This document shows positions 1 to 10,416 of a stretch of DNA of 64,000 nt, piece after piece. The notes beneath the pieces are model-generated. The model worked only from the letters and a program-made list of their open reading frames with translations, did not search any database and was not told the origin of the DNA. The first letter of the stretch is position 1; every line of letters begins with the position of its first letter. Source of the DNA: Rhodamnia argentea (Eukaryota; Streptophyta; Magnoliopsida; Myrtales; Myrtaceae). The position numbers and the translations under genes were made by a program. The DNA lies in NCBI RefSeq assembly GCF_020921035.1, contig NC_063153.1, forward strand, positions 17,608,001 through 17,672,000. Reading direction: 5' to 3'.

Positions 1-712
1 AAAATGGTTTGGAGCACCTAACTAGTGACAAGTTTAATAGTGCGGAGGACATTTCCTACCTTCACTCGCTGAAGCAATGCTTGAATGTCAAATCTTAGTT
101 TATAAGGTGATAAAGGGAATGACTCCGCTTGAGAAGGACGTGAATGGATTCGCCCGCGTCCGAGTAAACATCGTTCTAGTGTACGCAACAGCGTGGGTGA
201 ATTAACAACTCATATGCCATAGCTTGGGAAGGCATTTTAGGCATGTCACTAATCGCGTTGGACATTGGCTTTAGGTTACTAAATCTAGACACGTTAAGGG
301 CGACACAATAAAAGAATTTTGTGCAATTTTTTCCGTAAAAAATGGAGTGCGCATAACTTTGGTAATGTAATCTAAGTCGTGCACTTTTTTTTTTTTTTGT
401 TCGAGGTAGTGCATTGAAACACTCACATAATTTTAACAATTAAAATGATTCGAGCACACTATAGTGGATAGACAATGTAAATTCATCGTTCGAATGGCCT
501 TTTTAAACTTTGAATACTTCATTTTGGCTCCGATTTTTATACATCTGAATTAGTATTTCTATCATTGCTATTTACCAACCAAAGGGATGGGCGGGAGTGA
601 GTAAAAATGTCCATAGACATTCGCAAATAGGGAAATGAGCAACGGAACACATAGATTTGCGGGTCATGTCATCGGGTTCCATTTGCATCCTCTTTTTTCC
701 AAGCTGTGGACC
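1..712. other. Intergenic, no gene seen
   Basis: AT-rich sequence with short poly-T runs (about 386-400 and 767-780). I see no protein family, RNA gene or element border on either strand. The short open frames here have no recognisable content. Confidence 0.6.
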
Positions 713-980
713 GGTCAACCAACCCCCCCAAAAAATTGTCCGAATTTCCATTCCTATCCTCGAATTTTTTTTTTTTTTTGGTCGGACTATCCTCGAAAAT
801 TCAAAGAGCGAGAACTCCACAGTTTTGACTTTGACCAGATTTCCCCGAGATGTTCCACTTTCTGAACCCTGGGGCCCACCATCTTTTTGACCTTATTACT
901 GGTACGGTACTCTCCCTCCTCCTCCCTCTAGAAACCTCACGGCCCATCTCAACCGTCCATCATAGTAACCTCCTTTGACC
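713..980 (+). promoter_or_regulatory. W-box cluster upstream of the WRKY gene
   Basis: Five WRKY-binding W-boxes (TTGACC/T) lie within 270 bp: GGTCAA (reverse orientation) at 713-718, TTGACT at 825-830, TTGACC at 831-836, 887-892 and 975-980. The pair at 825-836 is directly abutting. A TATA-like CTTATATCAA lies at 1032-1041, about 150 bp before the start codon. W-boxes in front of a WRKY gene usually indicate auto- or cross-regulation by WRKY proteins. The sites are seen directly; the regulation is inferred. Confidence 0.6.
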
Positions 981-1191
981 ACAGTGTTTCTCTCTTTGAG
1001 CTGTTACCGGGTAAACCGGTCACTCGTTCCCCTTATATCAACCCCCGGAGTCTCGGCCTCTTCTCTGCCATTACTCCTCTCTTCATCCACACGATTTTTC
1101 GGTCTCCATGAAAGCTTGAGATTGAGAGCTTCGCCACCGTCGTCACCGCAACCCATCTACCCTCCTCCGCCCTTCTCTCTCGGGCCGTCCG

Positions 1192-2874
1192 ATGGCGATT
1201 GAACTGCTTGGCTTCCCCAAGGTGGAGGATCACACGGCGATACAGGAGGCTGCGTCGCAGGGGCTGAAGACCATGGAACACTTGATCGGCCTCCTCTCTC
1301 GCCAAAATCACCACCCCAACGTCGCCGATTGCACCGACCTCACCGATCAAACCGTCTCCAAGTTCAGGAAAGTCATTTCCCTCTTGGACCGCACTGGTCA
1401 CGCCCGGTTCAGGCGCGCGCCCCTTCAATCCGCTTCTTCCAAGTCTGTCCCCGTCGCTTCCCCTATCCCCCCGGTTCTATCTCGGAGCCAAGCTCTTGCG
1501 CCTGCGACCATCCTGGCTCCGACGAGCTCGCAACCGTCTCCGGCGGCGAGCTTCCTCCACTCGCAGACCAAGCAGAGTTTGACTCTCGACTTCACAAAGC
1601 CAAGCATCTTGGGCCCCAACCCCAAAGGCATTTCCGAGATCGAGTTCACGAAGGACAGCTTCAGCGTGTCCTCGAACTCTTCGTTCATGTCGTCGGCGAT
1701 TACCGGCGACGGGAGCGTCTCGAACGGAAAGCTGGGGACATCGATGTTCATAGCTCCGGCGTCCGGCCCGGCTTCGTCCGCCGGGAAGCCCCCGATCTCG
1801 AGCGTGCCGTACAAGAAGCGGTGCCACGAGCACGACCACTCCGATGACGTCTCGGGCAAGCATTCCGGCTCCGGCAGCGGCAAGTGCCACTGTTCCAAGA
1901 GAAGGTACGAAGCTGTTCTATCTCAACTAAGCCCAAGTTCTGCATTAGCTGGCCGATTTCTAGCCCTTATTAAGTTAATTAATAGTAGGAATTCGAAATT
2001 GATCTGATTGAAATTAGATCAATTGGGTATGACTGCAAATATTCATATCACGCTCATCTGAGGAAAGCAAAACCGATTCGCCCGAGTTGACTCGGTTCAA
2101 TTAAAGCGCACTTTTCGTAGTTTCTAGGGGTCAACGAGTGAGTTGGGGAAGGAACAGTTGGCCATATTAATGGAGCTAGTCACCTTTACCCTCACACGGC
2201 CAGCACGCGTGACAGAGACAAATAGCATCAAATTCTAGAACGTCAAAGTTTTTATCAGTCGGGTGCGGTTTTAGTCAAATTTGGGTATCCAAGGTTCACG
2301 CTTTGCCAAGCAGCAGAATTTTGTCGTGTTATGTTGTGGGATATTTTAGTAAATATAGCAGCGATGGAAAGCAGACCGCAGGGTTGTTGCTTTGCTTCGT
2401 TTGTTTGACGTGGATGATAAACGTGGCGGTTTTTGCTTTCCAACAGGAAAAACAGAGTGAAGAAAGTGATGAGAGTGCCGGCGATCAGCAACAAGATGGC
2501 GGACATTCCGGCCGACGAGTTCTCGTGGAGGAAGTACGGTCAAAAGCCGATCAAAGGGTCTCCTTACCCACGGTAACTCTCCGTCCTCTGCCCAGCCGTT
2601 TGATTTTTCCAATCGCACGGTCCGGGATTTTATGCAGCCATCTCTTTACAACCTTTTTTTACTGTTGTTAATTATGTTGTGGGTCCATACATTCAGGGGT
2701 TACTACAAGTGCAGTACGATGAGAGGGTGCCCCGCGAGGAAACACGTGGAGAGGGCCCCCGACGATCCGACGATGCTGATCGTCACGTACGAGGGGGAGC
2801 ACCGTCACTCCCAGTCCGCGTCGCAGGAGATCGTGCCCGCCGGTGCGATGAACCTGGTGTTCAAGTCAACCTGA
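1192..2874 (+). CDS. WRKY11/17: Group IId WRKY transcription factor, WRKY11/17-like (3 exons, 338 aa)
   Basis: Nuclear DNA-binding regulator; in Arabidopsis WRKY11 and WRKY17 are negative regulators of basal defence. Exons are 1192-1904, 2447-2572 and 2697-2874 (1017 nt). Residues 55-74 form the calmodulin-binding C-motif ending in HARF (70-73). A plant zinc cluster with basic nuclear-import residues (KKRCHEHDH to CHCSKRRKNRVKK) precedes WRKYGQK at 265-271. The zinc ligands follow the C-X5-C-X23-H-X-H spacing. The second intron splits the arginine codon of the PRG motif, the classic conserved WRKY intron position. The C-terminus ends NLVFKST, close to the WRKY11/17 tail and unlike WRKY7 or WRKY15 as I recall them. 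More W-boxes lie in intron 1 (2087-2092, 2129-2134, 2273-2278). The start is the first ATG after a TATA-like site. Confidence 0.93.
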
Positions 2875-4699
2875 AGGGTGGGGGAACAAGGCAAAGTTGG
2901 GAGGAGGAGGAGTAGGTTTTCCTTAATTTTTTAGTGGGATTGTAAATTTTTTTTTTTGCAACTTTGTATTAAAGAAACAGAAATTGCACAACATTTTCAA
3001 ACTTGACTAGCTGCATTCCCCAAATATTTAATTTAATTTAATCTAAAATTCGTTTACTTTTCTGGGTCCGAGAGTTTTGCCTTTTTTTGTCCGCCACTTG
3101 CGTGTCGTTTTTAGTGGGGGATGATGAGGACAAGACAAGGGCGATAATCTCTAGGATGTTTAGTCAAAGGTGTGGTTAGTGGGGGAACTTTAATTTTGTA
3201 TTGTGGTTGAAGACATTTCTAATGAAAGGCGTCAATCTCATGTCATTATTCTAAGCTCAGAATGGTATTTACTATATTGAAGTTGGGAAGCTGTCGACGT
3301 CGCGAAACCAAGGGGGGGAGAGAGAGAGAGAGAGAGAGAGTTGGAACCTTGGCCCGGACTCTTGCTCCAGCAAGCATAGCATAATTGGTAAAAACCGATT
3401 TGACAAATCGGTCTACTTTGGAATGTATGGTGGATATCGAGGAATTGAAAGACCCTAGTTTCATTAAGATGCGGAACGCTACTATACGACCTTATTGGAC
3501 GGTAGACATTCGAAGATGGCATAGAATTTATCTTTTCCACCATCATCTCATAAGTTGAAAGTTGAAAGAAAATATTTTTCTTTAATTCATTCTAAGAATA
3601 TCCTCGGATTTAACATCCTAGAGTTTAGACGAAACAGTTCAAGAGCTTTATTCAGGTTTAACACAAGATTTCTTTCACTTTTTGTCATGGGTGTTAATTG
3701 AATAAGGTCCGAAAATAAGAAAATTCGAGATACAAGAAAAAAGATGGCATTTTTACCCTAGGTAAAAGAAAATTTGACCAAAAAGTAAAAACGAAATACT
3801 TCTCCTTGCCTATATACCTACTCGACCGCACGGGTTTGACAAAGGCTGGAACAAAAATTTCATCTTTTCATCTTATAAGATCCACAAATGCTGTTGTTGT
3901 CAATCAAGAAATCTATAAAATTAGATGAGGGGAGGGTTTTGGGGTTGGACACGTCTCCCTCTCTCAAGCCCTCCTCTCATTCAATCCCTTCTTGTGGTTT
4001 ATATTTTCTATATATTTCGAACAACAATCTAAACTGTGTTCGCTTGAGTGGATTTTTTTTTTCATGGATTAATTTTCTTGGATTTTTTTTTTTTGCCCGT
4101 TTGATTTGCTAAAGATGACTATTCAATGGAAAACCATTTACGGTCAATAAAAATATACGTACTTACATTTAAGAAAATGAATTCCTTAACTTGGAAAATA
4201 GAGGAGAATGCTTTTTGAAAAATGATTTCTCGAAAAGACAATTTGTATGCTTAGCTTTGCTCGGTATCAAACCAAAAAATTACTGCCACAAGAAAAATGA
4301 TACTTAAAAAACATATGTATATTTTAAGGATTTCGGAGGGACTTTAGATGTTAAAAGTTGTTACCCTTCGACGACTTGAAGTGTTTGTACAAACCTCTCT
4401 TCTAGAGCTAAACTTCATGAGAAAGGAAAATGCTTTTTGAGGAACTATTTTCCCCTTACTTTACTGGTCATGTTTTCATTTTATTTCTCCTCCATTCTTC
4501 GTTTCATTTTAATTCATTTTCCCCAACAAGCCTCTCTTATAAAACAGTCGAGTTGTATTAATAAAACAAGCCGCGGAATCATTTACATGGACTTCGCAGA
4601 ACAATTGCTACAAACAACAAACCAAGATAGCAACTGGACACCACACTTAGCCTACCATTCTCCACCTTCTACAAGTTTCTCTACATTGATCCTGGAAAT
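2875..4699. other. 3' region of the WRKY gene and AT-rich intergenic DNA
   Basis: The WRKY 3' UTR probably ends near 2970 (ATTAAAGAAA context). The rest is AT-rich with a (GA)n microsatellite at 3319-3340. No coding or RNA family is recognised. Confidence 0.5.
3319..3340. repeat. (GA)11 microsatellite
   Basis: An uninterrupted GA dinucleotide run that follows a run of seven G. Confidence 0.9.
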
Positions 4700-5800
4700 T
4701 GGAACTACAAGTTTTGCAACCTGAGTTCTAGGAAAAACAGAACTGGTAGAAACCATGACATCCTACCCATGCAGCTTCTCATTCTTCGCAAAGCAGAACA
4801 TTGATAAATGGCAGCATACCAAGCTATCGGAAAGATTTTACCAGCAATAGCACTCCAATACCGATTGAAAACCGTGTTTGGGAAAGTTGGAAGAAAACCA
4901 AACCGTCTTATGCCGATAAACTTTTCTGACTGAGGCTTGAATCTTACTCCATGCACTTTGTACAGTGAATTGCCCTGAAGAAGCAGCAGTCCATATGATC
5001 TTATCCGCCTGCTCTATGTTAGGGGTAACGACTCCCCACAATGCCGCTTGAATTTGAACCAATGCTTCTGATCTAGCAGTTGTCCAATGCCATGAGCCAT
5101 TCTATGTCATCCAGCCACCTTGGCATCGCGAGGAAGGCCTGTATCATAAACCACTTAATAGGAAAATTTGTCGATTCTAGGGATCCATCCATAAAAAGAT
5201 CTTCCCAACATCCCCAGTGGCAATAACATACTGAACTAAGGGCTCGAATTCACTCCTTAACTTTAGAAGTTTTCTCCAAATATAAGAGCAGAAGAAGTTA
5301 ACTGCCAAAAAGGTTGCTGCTTTATCAGGTAACTCCTCACCCAAGCTATCCACAAAGAGCCAGAGTTTAACAAGGCTAAATAAACTTCATGAGTGCAGCC
5401 TCGTTTCATTGATAGACTTTCTTTAAACCCAAACCACCTTCTTATTTTTCATTTTTGACAAACATACATCAGTTCATTTAACCCTGACTCCCTTGGCCTT
5501 TCCATCAGAACCAGTCCGCAAGAAGGCATTACAACAACTGTATATCTTCTTTGACAAAACAAAAACACTGCACCAGCATGAAAATAGCATTGTAAAGCTT
5601 AAGTCCACCAGCAAAAGACAGGATGTCTGGCACTCCACCTCCACACCCCACTTAACATTCTCCCTGTCAGAGGCTTGTGGTGTTTCTCAGAATAGGCAAC
5701 TAGGGGAAGTCCACATACTTTTCAGGCAAACTTCCCATCTTGAATTCAGTAAGCTGAGCTATTTCAGCAACTTGAGGACCAATAAATAACTTGTGAAATT
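4700..5800 (-). mobile_element. LINE (plant L1-type) fragment, RT C-terminus and zf-RVT region
   Basis: Read on the minus strand, this stretch gives the usual order of a plant non-LTR retrotransposon. A reverse-transcriptase thumb piece (MGSLPxKYLGLPL-like) comes at about 5745-5690, then a RHLSFAGGLKLYNAIF-like piece near 5600. Next is GGLGLKKVYQ with a downstream LWIAWVRSYLIK-like stretch at about 5440-5330. Last is the zf-RVT linker, with DKIIWTAASSGQFTVQSAW and HKTVWFSSNFPKHG at about 5010-4870. The frame changes several times and contains stops, so it is a dead copy. The 5' part (endonuclease and most of the RT) is missing, as is normal for 5'-truncated LINEs. Borders are approximate; I found no clear poly(A) tail or target duplication. 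Confidence 0.8.
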
Positions 5801-6086
5801 CCCTTTTTTCCAGCAAGTGATCTAGGTTTATTTTATTCATTTTGTCCGCCGCATTGCAAGGGGAGCTAACTAGTATATATTAGTTTTGAGTATAGGCGAG
5901 CTGATGATGGTCCTATCTGGCCAACCTTTTCGCATAAAACACTTCTCAAAATCACCAAATAATCCTTTGGAAGTCGGGCAGTCAAGCGGTCCAGTTGCCA
6001 ATATAACTTTTTCATGAATTTCGCTGCTGGGGTGAAATGGTGGTGTTGGTGGGATCATCTCAGAGGAAGGCGAACACAAAGAGAGG
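5801..6086. other. Short intergenic stretch, nothing recognised
   Basis: Lies between the LINE relic and the LTR palindrome. No protein similarity is recognised on either strand. It ends in AGAGG (6082-6086), the left copy of the target duplication of the next element. Confidence 0.5.
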
Positions 6087-6506
6087 TGTTAGAACATATA
6101 GGCTTATATTTCAAACTTTCGTCTCATATAGGAAGAGTACTAAACTACTTTTCACCTCTTCCAAAGCTTATTTAAAGGCCTCTCTTGTACATTGTTACAT
6201 ACACTATTCACAGAGAACAAATACCATTCTTTTTTATCATGATGTCGGAACGAAGTTCTAGCTCATTGTCTTAATTTTATCCAATTTATGACAGTCGCAG
6301 AGAATACTTTCGGAACAAAGCTCTGATACCATGATAATAAAGAAAGAATAAGAGAGAATGATATTTTTTTTTTTGTTCTTTAATGAATGGTATATGTAAC
6401 AATGTACAAGAGAAGTCTTTATATAAGCTTCGAAGAGGTGAAGAATAGTTTAGTACTCTTTCTATGTGGGACAAAAGGTTCAAATATGAGCCTATATGTT
6501 CTAACA
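6087..6506. mobile_element. Palindromic LTR element: two TRIM-like LTRs head to head, with a 5-bp target duplication
   Basis: A 420-bp non-coding fossil. It begins TGTTAGAACATATAGGC and ends with the inverted copy, GCCTATATGTTCTAACA, and is flanked on both sides by AGAGG (6082-6086 and 6507-6511). The right arm, read on the minus strand (6506 to 6332), is a full-looking 175-bp LTR of TG...CA form. It is followed directly by TGGTATCAGAGC (6331-6320), a 12-nt match to the initiator-Met tRNA primer-binding site used by many Copia and TRIM elements. The left arm (6087 to about 6239) is a diverged copy in the opposite orientation. About 90 bp lie between the arms. The 5-bp duplication fits an LTR-retroelement integrase rather than a MITE. 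No gag or pol is present. The arms are clearly diverged, so the insertion is not very recent. Confidence 0.72.
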
Positions 6507-6773
6507 AGAGGAATGATGTTCCTTGCTTTTGCTTGGAGAAGTTGAAGAGGAGAAGAGAAGAGAAGAGAAGAAGAGAAGGGGGGTTTGCTTGGCTTCTTTG
6601 GAGGACTCTCTTTTCCCAACAACAAGAAGATGGAGGAGGAGGAGGAGGAGGGGCTTTAGCTACGGTTGCAGCCAATCCCAAGTCCAAGGCCCATCTAAAC
6701 AGCGTCAGTTGAAGCTGCGTCATGGCCCAAAATGGTAGGCCGAATTCACTTTCCAGGGCTCGCGCAGCTGAAG
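6507..6773. promoter_or_regulatory. Proximal promoter and leader of the PTH2-family gene
   Basis: Purine-rich: AGAGAAG repeats at about 6550-6580 and a (GGA)n run at about 6631-6652. It ends at the chosen start codon. The LTR palindrome stops only about 270 bp upstream of that codon. An out-of-frame ATG at 6722 and an in-frame ATG at 6732 lie here. Confidence 0.4.
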
Positions 6774-7864
6774 ATGGCATCACCTGTTTCTCTTCTTTCC
6801 CCCTGTCGTTTCAGCTTCTTCTTCCCTGCGCCTCGCCGTATCGGATTCGCCATCACTACCCGGAGTCGACTCCGCTGGAGCTCCATGAGTCAGGCTTCGC
6901 CGGACTCCGTCGCCGAGGATGTGATGGTGCAGTACTTGGTGCTCAGGAGGGACCTCATCGACACGTGGCCACTGGGGAGCGTGGTGACCCAGGGCTGTCA
7001 TGCCTCCGTCGCCGCCATCTGGTCTCACCGGGACGACCCCCTCACTCTCCAGTACTGCAGCCCCGATAATATCGATTCCATGCACAAGGTTTTTGATCTC
7101 TTCTCTCCTTTAGCCTTTCGTATTTCCCGTATGATTCGCTCTCTCTCTCTCTCTGCGCAAAAATTGCGACTACTCATTGATGGTGATCATGAGTTTCGAG
7201 AACGAATGGAAAGCTCACAACTTTTCAAGACACAAAAGTGATGATTGATCCCAAATTAGTTATTTTGTTTAGTCCCCATGCCTGAATTTAAGCAACAAGA
7301 ATTATTTTTTATCATCGTGTCGTGACTACACAGACCAATCACCAATGTGATGCTGATCTTCTCAGCTGTGATGATGCCTATTCGGTTCATTATCTTACTA
7401 AATGGGAGCTGTCCTGTTCGAGGAATTAGGCCTTCTGCTTTGCTTGTCATTGTTTTGAAGCTCAATTTATTGTTGTCTGTCAAGTTAGCTGTTACTGATG
7501 ACTGGAAGAAGCACCAACTGTTTGATAGAAAGCTTCTCCACCTAAGTTGTCTTTATAGGTTTCTGCAGTACAAGGAATGGCATTCAAGCAAAAACTCCTG
7601 TTCCCTTCCTCCCTCCCTCCTCCACACCCCCACACCCCCCCCCCCCCCACCTCTAAGTTGTGCGATTGCTTCTACTTGTAGGTTACTCTTGAGGTAAAGG
7701 GAGAACCCCAGATCTTGAATTTGGCAGAAAAGCTCAAAGCTGGTGACATTGCGCATAAGCTTTGGATAGAACAACCTGAGAACATCCCTACCTGCCTTGC
7801 CACAAAGCCTTACCCCAAATCTGTCATATCTTCATACTTTAAGAAGTTGAAGCTTTGCAAGTGA
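6774..7864 (+). CDS. PTRHD1-like peptidyl-tRNA hydrolase 2 (PTH2) family protein (2 exons, 165 aa)
   Basis: A small PTH2-fold protein related to PTRHD1 and a plant PTH2-family protein (At5g10700 from memory). PTH2 enzymes cleave peptidyl-tRNA, but the activity of the PTRHD1 branch is uncertain. Exons are 6774-7088 and 7682-7864, with an intron in phase 0. The N-terminus is Ser/Arg-rich and acid-poor, consistent with an organellar transit peptide. The PTH2 core then starts at VMVQYLVLRRDL, continues through VTQGCHASVAAIW (the family's conserved Gln-x-Cys-His-Ala helix start) and DNIDSMHKV, and ends KAGDIAHKLWIEQPEN to LKLCK. I chose ATG 6774 because the upstream in-frame ATG at 6732 sits next to an out-of-frame ATG at 6722 and would add 14 unconvincing residues (179 aa in total). 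It is convergent with AFR. Confidence 0.87.
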
Positions 7865-8814
7865 GTGGGAGTTACATTTTCTCGATGCCTGACAGATTAT
7901 TTCGTTTCTCTTCTTAAGCAAATTTTTGGGGGACATCAAGACATTTCCGTAATGGACCGCTGAGAATCTTGTTACTTGGTCCCCATTAAGATCAGTGTTT
8001 GTACTTTAGGTGGAACATGAAGACATTCATCTGATAACTACGTGCAAAGGATTTGTAACCTGTACATCTTGTCTGCATCATTGTGAGATGTTTATATCCC
8101 CTCTATTGTGTCGTGCAATTTATTACCAGAAGAACCGCCATTTTCTTTCGCGCTGTCTATCGGTGCTTCTACACACCGGCTACTTCAGCCTTGGAGATCT
8201 CTCTAGCCTTCATGGTCATTCGTTTGTTTAACAGGACTAACCGAGCGGAAAGCACAACCTGCATTGTCTCCGCCTTATAGATGCCACATTGATGTGTTCT
8301 AGCTTTCTCGACATCACCCTCCCATAATCATCACTTGACATACCAACACCAAGCAAATCATTTCCTGTGCTTGCATTTCTAGGCTATGTTTTGCCTTTAT
8401 GGATGCCGAGATGCGATAGCCAGAACCATAAATGTTGTTGTCAAGATTACCAGTAATGCATGTGTTGGAGAGTTCTCGTCGGTGAACCGGGATTATACCG
8501 CGTATATCAATACTTTGATATCTAATATGAATTTATTTATCTACTATTGCTGCTCTATACGTTCAAGCAGTCAGCAGAGAACATATGTGCGCACATTGAG
8601 TTATTCTCTGTTTTGTGTGCTCGTGGGAATCCGGGGCTGGTGCCGTAATAGAAGGAAGAACTGTATGGGATGTGTATTGCTTGACATGTGGTTCGCTCTG
8701 CTTGTACAGAGTAGAAAAGAAGAAAGAAAACAGGGAGGTACCACTACCCACCTGGCTTTTAAATTATTGATCGCGAGTACCAACGCCCAATTGGATCAGT
8801 TTAGAATCTTGGGT
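7865..8814. other. Convergent 3' region between the PTH2 gene and AFR
   Basis: Contains the 3' UTRs of the two convergent genes. No other gene, RNA or repeat family is recognised. Confidence 0.5.
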
Positions 8815-9945
8815 TCAGGCATAAAGCACCTGACAATCACAAGGAGACAAATGCTGAAAAGCTTTCGGCGCAGCCACCACTTGCCACTCCACCCAAAACT
8901 TCCCGTCTTTGCCGAGCCTCACCCGCCCGACCCCGACCTGGAGCCCGCTCCCCACCACGTAGATCACCCCTCCCTCCTCCTCCTCCTCCTCCACCGCGCT
9001 CGCAGCGAAAGGCTTGTGGACCTCCTCGCAGGGGAACCTATCCCCTCCCACGTACCTCCACGTGTCCTCATCGGGGTCGTACACCTTCAGTTGATGGTCC
9101 CCGTGCTCCGATATCACGAACATCCTCTCTCCGACCACCACGCTCATCCCCGTCCACCCTTCCCTCATCCCAGCCCCCATCTCCCGCCACGTGTCCCCCT
9201 CCGCGTCGTACGCCGCCCCCCTCGGTGTGAACATGAACGGCCACATCCACCCCTCCGTCACGTACATCCTCCCCCCCACCACCGCCGAGTCGTACCTCAC
9301 CATCCCGTTCCCTCCCATCCCCGCCGCCTCCCGCCACGCGTCCTCCCTCGGGTCGTAGCACTCCACGGCCCCCGTCGAGCTGGACAGGTCGGGACCGCTC
9401 CCGCCGGCGACCACGATCCTCCCGCCGGCTCCGCCGACAACCCCGGCTGCGAAGAACGCCCGCGGGGTCCGCATCGGGGACAGGTCGGACCACTGGTTGG
9501 TGGAGGCCTGGTAGACGACGGCAGTCCGCATGGGAGACTTGGTGTCGGAGCACATGCCGCCGAGGACGAATAGCTTGCCCTGGCGGGGTATGGAAGCGCA
9601 GGCGAAGGCGGGTGGGCAGGCGGACTTGGGGCAGGGCATGGTGGGGAGGACGAACCAGCGCCCGGAGCGGGGGTCGAGGGCTTGCCATTGGATCCTGGAG
9701 GTGGACTTGTGGAAGGCGAAGACGAAGAGGTAAGGGAGGGAGAGGGAGAGGGATGTCTTGGAGAGGAGGAAGGTGGGATCTTGGAGGACTCTGTTCCAGG
9801 AAGAAGACACGGAGCGAGCCAGAGCTTGATATGGGTAGGGTAGGTGAAGAAGGCACAGCTCTGCTATGTCATCGGGTAGTCCCGGGATGAGAAGCTTGGG
9901 AGGTGGGGAACTCGCAGCTGGTTGGTGTGGCCTGGGAATTGGCAT
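8815..9945 (-). CDS. AFR: F-box/kelch-repeat protein AFR (single exon, 376 aa)
   Basis: ATTENUATED FAR-RED RESPONSE, the substrate-recognition F-box subunit of an SCF ubiquitin ligase that promotes phytochrome A signalling in Arabidopsis. The protein has a short Pro-rich N-terminus. An F-box follows at about residues 17-60 (GLPDDIAELCLLHLPYPYQA, then SVSSSWNRVLQDP). Kelch repeats come next with the expected GG and YDP...W patterns (FVLGG, VVAGGSGP, CYDPREDAW, VYDPDEDTWRYV). AFR-specific strings include PYLFVFAFHKST, TEGWMWPFMF and MREGWTGMSVVV. Length matches the family (about 372 aa). The exon is very GC-rich compared with its flanks. The frame stays open 654 nt further upstream, but that part has no family similarity and runs into a transposon, so I start at ATG 9945. 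An acidic Glu run sits near the C-terminus. Confidence 0.94.
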   Translation of the reverse strand: MPIPRPHQPAASSPPPKLLIPGLPDDIAELCLLHLPYPYQALARSVSSSWNRVLQDPTFLLSKTSLSLSLPYLFVFAFHKSTSRIQWQALDPRSGRWFVLPTMPCPKSACPPAFACASIPRQGKLFVLGGMCSDTKSPMRTAVVYQASTNQWSDLSPMRTPRAFFAAGVVGGAGGRIVVAGGSGPDLSSSTGAVECYDPREDAWREAAGMGGNGMVRYDSAVVGGRMYVTEGWMWPFMFTPRGAAYDAEGDTWREMGAGMREGWTGMSVVVGERMFVISEHGDHQLKVYDPDEDTWRYVGGDRFPCEEVHKPFAASAVEEEEEEGGVIYVVGSGLQVGVGRVRLGKDGKFWVEWQVVAAPKAFQHLSPCDCQVLYA

Positions 9946-10416
9946 TCTTGAAGAGGAAAACAGAGAGTGAATGAGAAGGAGAAACAAGTAGGTGATAGTT
10001 TTGTAGCTGAGGATGAGTGGGTTGTTCAAAAGGTCTTTGGAATTGTTTAGTGGGTTTGTTTGTATTGTGGGGTATACGGATCTAGAAGCCGGAATTTTGG
10101 GGGAAGAGAGACTGAATGATTCGCTGGAGAAAAGGAGCGGAGCAGAGCAGGTTGTGATTCGAGGAATTTGAGGAGCCGTAAAGTAAAGCGACGTCTCCGG
10201 ATACCTGCGACAATCTGAAACAACAAAAGACTCGGGAAGAAGACACCAGGCAATCTCAGGCCAAACCCAGAAAAGCAGGAGGTGGAGGAGGGCCAGAGGA
10301 AGATCGATCTGATCTGATCTGATCAGTGTGTGGGTGGGGGCTGGAAAAGTAAAATCCAATTGGAGACGGAATGTGTTTCCACCTTTAATAATTGAAAGTA
10401 GGAGGAGGGGCCGTCC
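9946..10416 (-). promoter_or_regulatory. 5' leader and promoter of AFR
   Basis: The 470 bp between the AFR start codon and the left inverted end of the UBL5-carrying transposon. It has a CT-rich leader on the minus strand and a GATCT pentamer repeat at about 10302-10325. The inserted transposon now forms everything further upstream, so AFR's distal promoter may be transposon-derived. Confidence 0.45.

Noticed and set aside
1033-1898. Antisense open frames opposite WRKY exon 1
   Set aside because: Shadows of a GC-rich coding exon; no recognisable domain or splice context.
6087-6506. MITE (hAT, Mutator or PIF type) explanation for the palindrome
   Set aside because: The 5-bp duplication, TG...CA ends and an adjacent initiator-Met primer-binding site point to LTR elements instead.
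8386-9573. Long plus-strand open frame (395 codons) rich in Pro/His/Arg
   Set aside because: It is the antisense of the GC-rich AFR exon; composition is a mirror of AFR codons and shows no domain.
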